From Zhengitettix transpicula (taxonomy: Eukaryota > Arthropoda > Insecta > Orthoptera > Tetrigidae), in NCBI GenBank assembly GCA_037074705.1, contig CM073590.1, positions 218,022,746-218,086,745 on the forward strand: DNA of 64,000 bases. The letters are read 5' to 3'. Within the stretch, counting starts at the first letter, position 1. Every line of letters begins with the position of its first letter. Shown here piece by piece: positions 58,083 to 64,000 of this stretch. Under the pieces are notes generated by a model. That model saw only the letters and a list, made by a program, of their open reading frames with translations, was not told where the DNA came from and did no database searches. Position numbers and translations under genes: made by a program.

Positions 58083-58970
58083 ATATTTATTTTCCTCCTA
58101 CATGTTCATTCCCAGTCTTGACATCTACAAGATTAAGTGACATTCGGTTCCTGTACGAAATTTTTATTTGTTGTCAGTTCCAGTTCATATTTCATTAATA
58201 TCTACGACTTTAGATTATTTAGTGATTTTAAATCTATCGTAGCTATATATAAAACTAACTTATTACAGGACTTGGATTAGAAACAAATCAAAATTTGATA
58301 TATGCGGTTTGAATTAGATGGTAAGGGGTCAGTATTCGTGGTCCAAGTAGAACAGAAATTGGCGCACAAATCAGAATACCAGTAGACAAATATTTCATTC
58401 TTTAGTACCTCATACATTTATATATAAGCGCTTTTACATGAATACACATGTCCGTATGCACATTAGCTTCGGGCAATACTTATAGAGTACCATTATTTCT
58501 TTGTATATATTGTAATTAATATTTTTATGTGTGTTTATTTATTATAAATAATTAAAGTTTTTGATTAATATTATAGATATTTTTATTAATATTAAAGCAA
58601 ATAAAAAGAAGAAAAAAATTTTCACAAATTTCTGAAAACTTACCCACGTATTGTATAGCCAGAACAGGAAACCCGGGCTCGATCCCCGGTCGAGAATTTT
58701 TCATCATGATACTTTAATTCAATTGGATGGCCTATATGACTGAGCTATGGTCGAAACTTCTTCTGTTCCTTGTGAAATAATTGCATATTGAATTTAAGTT
58801 TCATTTTAAGGTTTATAATATTATCATGACGAGTAGGCATACTCAAGTATTGTTGGGCGTCAATTTGACAAAACAGTTGATAATATTTTTTGTGTTGTTA
58901 ACATATATATCTTATATGGATCATCAGAGTCGGACATTTTTATTGGCCTAATACATTATACCTCAGCGAA
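58083..58970. other. AT-rich stretch with one B-box-like motif
   Basis: CCCGGGCTCGATCCCCGGTC near 58673 looks like a T-arm with a weak B box (GGCTCGATCCC). A SINE fragment is possible; no full tRNA fold was found. The rest is AT-rich. Confidence 0.35.
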
Positions 58971-59286
58971 AAGAGATTTTGTGGTTGTGGTATCGGAGAA
59001 GCATTCGGTAGCTGAATTCGACGGAGTTCGCGTCCGACATCGTCATTATAAATCCAAATCGATGGTGAAAGAACAGGAGCAGTTAGAAATGCCAGTTTCT
59101 GAATTCAGTTTAAAGTCTCAGTTGGATGTTCTGCGCGATCTGCAAAATGGTCGGTGTAGCAGTGTTCCCGTGTGGACGGAGCCGAATTCTTGAGTTGGGC
59201 GGTGCTGAATCTATCGTCCGTGTACGATTAGTTTGCTGTGTCATCGGTATACGAGCGTCGTCGTAGAGGCCACGCATAAACTTCGA

Positions 59287-59460
59287 GTGGGTGGAGCCAA
59301 GCAGCGCAGGACCCTCGACGTGATAGCTCCAACATTATCTCATGAGCGTCGTGGTGGACATTAACAGAAAAACCGTAAAACTACACAATTATCAAGATCT
59401 ATGTAAAATAATTTCATTAAACACTTCGTTCACAACAAAGTTAACGACTCTTTGTTTGCC
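59287..59460 (+). repeat. Dispersed repeat C, copy 2
   Basis: GTGGGTGGAGCCAAGCAGCG at 59287 matches the inverse of 18683-18716 at 31 of 34 positions, and weaker similarity continues through TTAACAGAAAAACCG and ATCTATGTAAAATAATTTCA. The 70-residue frame at 58981-59193 lies just upstream and has no recognised domain. Confidence 0.5.
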
Positions 59461-59940
59461 ATTTACAATAGTTACTCTTGTACACATTACATTGAGCATA
59501 AAGTCCCTCATTTGGTAAATACATACGGCAGAATTAAACACATTTTATTATATTATATTATCAAAAGAAGACAATTTATAATTGCTAAAATTCATATTTT
59601 TATGTTAAAACATATACTGTAGTTGTAATTATTAAACCCCGCGATTGAATATATCCTCAAAAAAACTTAAATATACACAAGTCTGCTATTCGTGACGTCA
59701 GCGCGTGAGGAGCAGCTTAAAGGCGAATTATTACGATATAAAATATTTGCATGTAGGTTATTTACCAAATTTTCGTCTTGTATATTTATATTTTCCACGT
59801 TACAGTAGTCGATTAGGTTCATGAATCTTCTATTAAATAAAATGGACTGTGTTGTTCGTGTGTGTATTTTCCGCATACAAATCTACACCACTAAACATAA
59901 TTGACCAAATTTCTTACACGTGTTCCTTTAGAACCGGAAA
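59461..59940. other. AT-rich stretch, nothing recognised
   Basis: No gene or repeat shared with other parts of the window was seen. Confidence 0.35.
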
Positions 59941-59949
59941 CAAACATAG

Positions 59950-60440
59950 TGGGGGCAGGACACGTCTAACCATCACCAGGGGCGGGAGTGGACGGGTGTG
60001 GAAATTTCCAAACATGCTCAAACGGTCATATTTGCGTCGGATAATTTTTTTTACGGTTTTTTCTACCCTTTCTGTATTGGGGGGAGTACCATTAGTGGTG
60101 GGGGTGGAGGTACGTTACCCAAAAATAACGAGAAAACAACCTATATTGGAGTATAATTACGGTATTAAACTTGTAGTTTAACCCCCCAGGCGGAAGTTGA
60201 CGGAGGTGGAAATTTTCAAACTTGTTAAAAAGGCCGATATTTTATCGCAAGAAAATGTTTCAAGGTGATAGATAACATTTCTCCAGATATTTTTTAGTGT
60301 AATTTCAACCGCATTCGGCATGGGAGGGAAAAGGAGGAGGGACGTTACATAAAAATAACGAAAAATCATCTGAGATTGGATTTAAATCTGTGGTTATGGA
60401 TGTCGCTAACTCTAATGATGACCACCCGGGCACCATGCCA
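59950..60440 (-). repeat. Dispersed repeat family B, two units in tandem, inverse
   Basis: Read on the minus strand, two units follow each other with GGTGCCCGGGTGGTCATCA at the start, GCGACATCCATAACC, CCAATCTCAGATG, the TTATTTT block, GGTTGAAATTACACT, AAAATATCTGGAGAAAT and GAAAATTTCCACC. The AATATCTGGAGAAA block is shared closely with the 261-550 unit. Confidence 0.7.
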
Positions 60441-60689
60441 GTATTAGATAATGATTAAAACCCCTTGGTGAATATTTTGGAATATTTATTAACAAGGTGT
60501 TTTTTATATATGACAAAAGGCGGTCATGTTATCAGGTATAACTATAATATATAACAATTACTCCTCTATTGTGTCAGATAAATTTTCTAGTGTTAATAAA
60601 TTAAGCATTTCAACTCGCACAAAGGCGTTGAAGTTGATGCTACACACAAGGATGCATTTATAAAGCGAGAGAAACTTAAATTGAGTAAG

Positions 60690-61260
60690 AGCTGGAACTC
60701 CTTCACTCAAACAGCGCACAGAAAGAGCGAAGGTCGTTGTAGAATTGTCTGGAACATTTACTCGCATTTCCTTCATTTATTAAGTTTTTGAAAGCCATTG
60801 CATAATTTCGAAATGTTAATTGTAACATTTCCTCTCGACAAGCACGCCAGTATCTTAATTTACTTTTCATCAAAGTATAAATTATAAGAGGAAGTCAGGT
60901 TGCGAAGAGAAAAATATGTCCGCGGGGGATTCCCCGCGCGAGAAACAGCGCTTCATTAAATACAGACGTTAATTTTTTACTGCAGCTCCAAGAAGTACCA
61001 ACATCGTTTCCCCTTGCCAATCGTAGGCCGCGTTGCCGAAAAGCTCGCCAAAGGGAAAGGGTTTGCTTTATTGTTGCCATTTCCTGTTGTATTTTGTTCG
61101 CGTTGCGAGACAATTTATCTTCCGTAGTAATAAGTTTATATCATAATTCCTCTTTTCCGAGCACTTCAAAAGCATTGTTTTTTTTTCTTCTACAAGATTT
61201 GAATTGTTTCGACGACCTGTCCTGGAACTACTGCGAGCTAACAATTTAATACCCTATTCA
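60690..61260. other. GC-balanced block, conserved-element-like
   Basis: CpG-containing, non-repetitive sequence including CCCCTTGCCAATCGTAGGCC and GCTTTATTGTTGCCATTTCC (SOX- and ETS-like motifs). Short frames on the minus strand (60895-61113, 60558-60776) have no recognised domain. Confidence 0.25.
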
Positions 61261-63350
61261 GTCGAAATAAAAAAAAGCAGCTTTCGGAAAATATGATATA
61301 GAGGCAAATTTACCGTAAAATAAAGTCACCGTATAATGCAACAGCTTCAAAGACGTTCAGTGACCTCCCTTTGTATTGCAGTATTTTTATATATATTTTT
61401 CTTCTCTATACAACATGGATAAGGTATCGTAATTATTCACTTTATTCATTTCCTTTCATTTTTAATAGTTTTTTTGACAAACGTGTCGTTTAGTCAGAGA
61501 CGTTATTTATAGAATACATATTTTTGGCAGAAAAATTGAAAAAATGACACTAGTAACTTTAACCATTTTCAAATCCAAAACATTTGACTCTATAGTATTC
61601 TGTTACGGTCTAGAACATTGCTAATAGAGTAACATTTCACTCCATTAATACTTTTATCCTTTTTATATTTATAAGGAGAGTATTTACTTATTTTCTGAAA
61701 CTCTATTTCTATCAGGAACTCATATATAATTAATTCTACGAGCACAATATATACGTATTTATTCACTTCAATATGATAGTATATTTTCAATTCTGTGACT
61801 TTTCCGCGAATAGTCGGCTTCATATTTCATGGATTTAATCATAAACAAAAATAAATTGTGAAGGGAGTAACAAAGGAAAAGCAAAAACTGATATTTATAA
61901 CAAAAAATATATAACCGAGGTACACGATAGAATCTGAAAAAGTCTGACACTTTTTGCCGCCAAGCTGTTGGATTCACTTTTTGATCTGATTATAAAAAAA
62001 AATTATTACACGTTTCATTATTCATATTTGTGTTTCATTTTCCATATGCGGAAGGCTTTGGAGAAATACGTTTCATTCCATTGCTGTAGTATAATCACCA
62101 AATCATAATATTTCAGTCTCTTGGAAAATCGTGCTAAAATCACATAAAAATAGGAATATAATAAATTTACAAAAAAAATCTAAAGTTTATGTAAAAGTTA
62201 TCAATAGAAAGAAACTCAATTAAAGACTCAATAAATATTTTTTAAAAAATTTAAAGTTTGTATGGTATGTTCCGACCTGCATGTAGTCACGTCACATCCA
62301 ATTTCACTGCATGATTTTTTTATTAATCAATATCCGAGATTAAAAAAACCTTTCACAGGTTTTGGCCGGTCGAAGTATAAAAACTTTAAGTTATAAAATT
62401 TTTAGACTGTTATCAAAGATCTTACAATTTAATATCAGGCATTAAATATATAGACCTAATAAAATTCTAAATAACCACTAAACTGATTTTTGCTCCAAAT
62501 GAGTAAAAACTCGTTGAAGTTTAATTCAGTTAACAATTGAAACTCACGTGCTTTTATTACACAACTGAGTTTTCAACGAGACCACATTTCACAAATGCAG
62601 CAATTAATTTCAAATCTGGAAAAAAAAAAGTGTCATTTTACTCAGAACGATAAATTAAATGTACTTGCTTTATGAAACATACGTGTAATATATCAAATAT
62701 CCGTAAATCATTTCTGGTCAGTAAAATAGCCACCGTTTTCGAATATCCGCCTATTAAGTGAAGGTGTAATTCATATTTGCTTTTAACGGCTTTGTTAGTA
62801 CTTTGCTTCGGAATGTCGTATACCAAATTTTCACGCTCACATCTTATTTCATCGCATGATTATTTTAGATACGCAACGTCAGACATTAATTAATATATAC
62901 AAAAGGCATATCAGTGCTTTGTACTAAATAAATAATTCGTTCTTAACGTGTTTATCGGAAATGATTCTAGTAACAATTAATATGCAAACGTTTTGACTTC
63001 CATTTTAGACCAAAAATTTAATTTAAAACTAATTATGTTCCAGGCTGCTAATTTCTGTAGTTTATGGTTTAAAAATAAATAAATATTTTTCTCAAAAAAT
63101 GATTATTCATCTATTACTTTAAGTTAAATATTCACAAAATTAGTAATTTAGTCATTTAACCATCTTGGTATATATTGTAAATTTTTTAATTTAATATTTA
63201 TCATGAATTATAAAATCACCGTATCTTCATTCCAAGAATTTTATTGTTGGAAAATATTTTTCTAACACGTAGTATTTTTTTAAAAAAACAAAGTCAGAGA
63301 ATATTTTCTTCTCTTCGTGTTATATGTATAATGTGCTGCTTGATGGAGTC
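61261..63350. other. AT-rich stretch, nothing recognised
   Basis: No gene, repeat or RNA signal could be supported. Confidence 0.4.
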
Positions 63351-63359
63351 TCTTGACAT

Positions 63360-63640
63360 CTGCGAGTACTGAAATGTAGTAGCAAGGATTTATTTCGCTA
63401 GATGGCGGTGGCACGTACAGATCCAGACGTTAACTCGCTGGTCAGTAACTTCACAGCTTCCCCCTTCCGTCAGTAGCTATGACAATTCGTATGCAAAGTA
63501 CGCAACGCGACAAACTACGTAATGAGAACACTGCAATGTAACGACATGTATCTCGAAATCTGGGCGACGAAGTTCCGCGGTCGAATTACTGTGCAGTCAA
63601 GGGTAAGCTTGAAAAACAAGGCTATACGGCCACCATGGGT
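63360..63640. other. CpG-containing block near the window end
   Basis: CGCTAGATGGCGGTGGCACG (an ATGGCGG-type motif) and GGCGACGAAGTTCCGCGGTC stand out, followed by GCCACCATGGG, a good translation-start context near 63630 with a stop eight codons later. A promoter or exon start cannot be confirmed. Confidence 0.25.
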
Positions 63641-63749
63641 AGAGGAGAACCGTAAATAAATTTTAGACTTTCAAAAATCATTATTTATCATTCAAATAAA
63701 AATTTAACATATTAAAAATTTGTCATTCTAGCTTTGTTTTTGTTTTTTA

Positions 63750-64000
63750 CATGAGGGTAATCCACATGGTGGCAACTCAACTTTAATACCATATAAAGAT
63801 ATGTGAAAGGGGCTGCGGAAGGGTCGACCAAGGTAGGCCATAGTTTAAGGAACCTACTCGGCATTCGCCTAAAAATTCTATAGGTAAAAGGCTAGAAAAC
63901 CTGCATTAAGGAGGTCGGGCTCTTATTACTTGTCCACGCCCTTCCGATAGCGGGAGAGGGTATTGCTGTGAGGTGCAGAATTCCCTTCTCCGTGTCTCGA
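63750..64000 (-). repeat. SINE-like family A copy, cut by the window edge
   Basis: On the minus strand it reads from CGAGACACGGAGAAGGGAAT at the window edge through CTCCCGCTATCGGAAGGGCG and GTGGATTACCCTCATGTAAA to an A-rich stretch. The GCCTGTTACC end is missing, so the tail joins directly after ACCCTCATGTA. Confidence 0.85.

Noticed and set aside
58660..58705. tRNA gene near CCCGGGCTCGATCCCCGGTC
   Set aside because: Only a T-arm-like hairpin is present; no other arm can be paired.
60895..61113. 72-residue frame MSRNANKIQQEMATIKQTLS as a gene
   Set aside because: It is short and isolated, without a recognised domain or supporting splice signals; left within the GC-balanced block entry.
1..64000. 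CRISPR arrays, operons, ribosome binding sites or other prokaryotic features
   Set aside because: Composition, repeat content and lack of coding density are eukaryotic. The only regular short array is the 22-bp minisatellite, which has no spacers.

Overview
This is an AT-rich eukaryotic, almost certainly arthropod (most likely insect), intergenic or intronic region with no convincing intact protein-coding gene. The basis is its low coding density, long AT-rich tracts, (AT)n microsatellites, and relics typical of arthropod genomes: mariner/IS630-type transposases, a piggyBac-like element, Penelope-like elements (PLEs) with GIY-YIG endonuclease fragments, LTR-retrotransposon-like relics and tRNA-derived SINE fragments. 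I cannot name the species. None of the short reading frames behaves like a gene; most are chance frames, frames inside repeats, or paired frames on both strands of GC-richer islands. One stretch near 7.8 kb reads like a WD40 repeat and may be an exon or pseudo-exon.

Layout. 0-8 kb: a decayed dispersed repeat (261), AT microsatellites (2.4 and 4.2 kb), a 22-bp minisatellite (5.0 kb), a PLE terminal-repeat fragment (5.8 kb), SINE-like pieces, the WD40-like stretch and a broken mariner transposase (7.97-8.27 kb). 9-14.5 kb: two GC-rich islands (9.0 and 12.6-13.9 kb) and the first copies of a ~0.5 kb SINE-like family present nine times in the window. 15-25 kb: a CpG-containing island, a mariner N-terminal relic (16.5 kb), a widely spaced inverted repeat (19.5/22.2 kb), and a CpG-rich island (23.4-24.1 kb). 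26.8-31.0 kb: a transposon graveyard with a tandem duplication, an internally deleted IS630/mariner-type transposase, two PLE endonuclease fragments and two PLE units made of inverted terminal repeats, one split by the SINE-like family. 33.3-37.2 kb: LTR-like sequences, two of them bordering AT microsatellites. 38-46.5 kb: more copies of the SINE-like family, a three-unit tandem dispersed repeat (41-42 kb), and a PLE fragment (43 kb). 50-55.6 kb: a piggyBac-like element, a 249-bp PLE inverted dimer with a 14-bp target duplication, a ~1.2 kb long inverted repeat, a 188-bp TIR element and a palindromic PLE terminus. 57-64 kb: further repeat copies and a few CpG-containing islands.

The most interesting system is the PLE set. 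Three separate insertions (27.84, 30.18, 52.31 kb) consist of two head-to-head PLE terminal repeats, carry no reverse transcriptase, and are flanked by 13-14 bp target duplications, so this foldback form appears to have been inserted as a unit. The terminal repeats carry sequences resembling the hammerhead-ribozyme core known from PLEs. A second candidate is the SINE-like family, which has a short hairpin preserved by a compensatory base change between copies.
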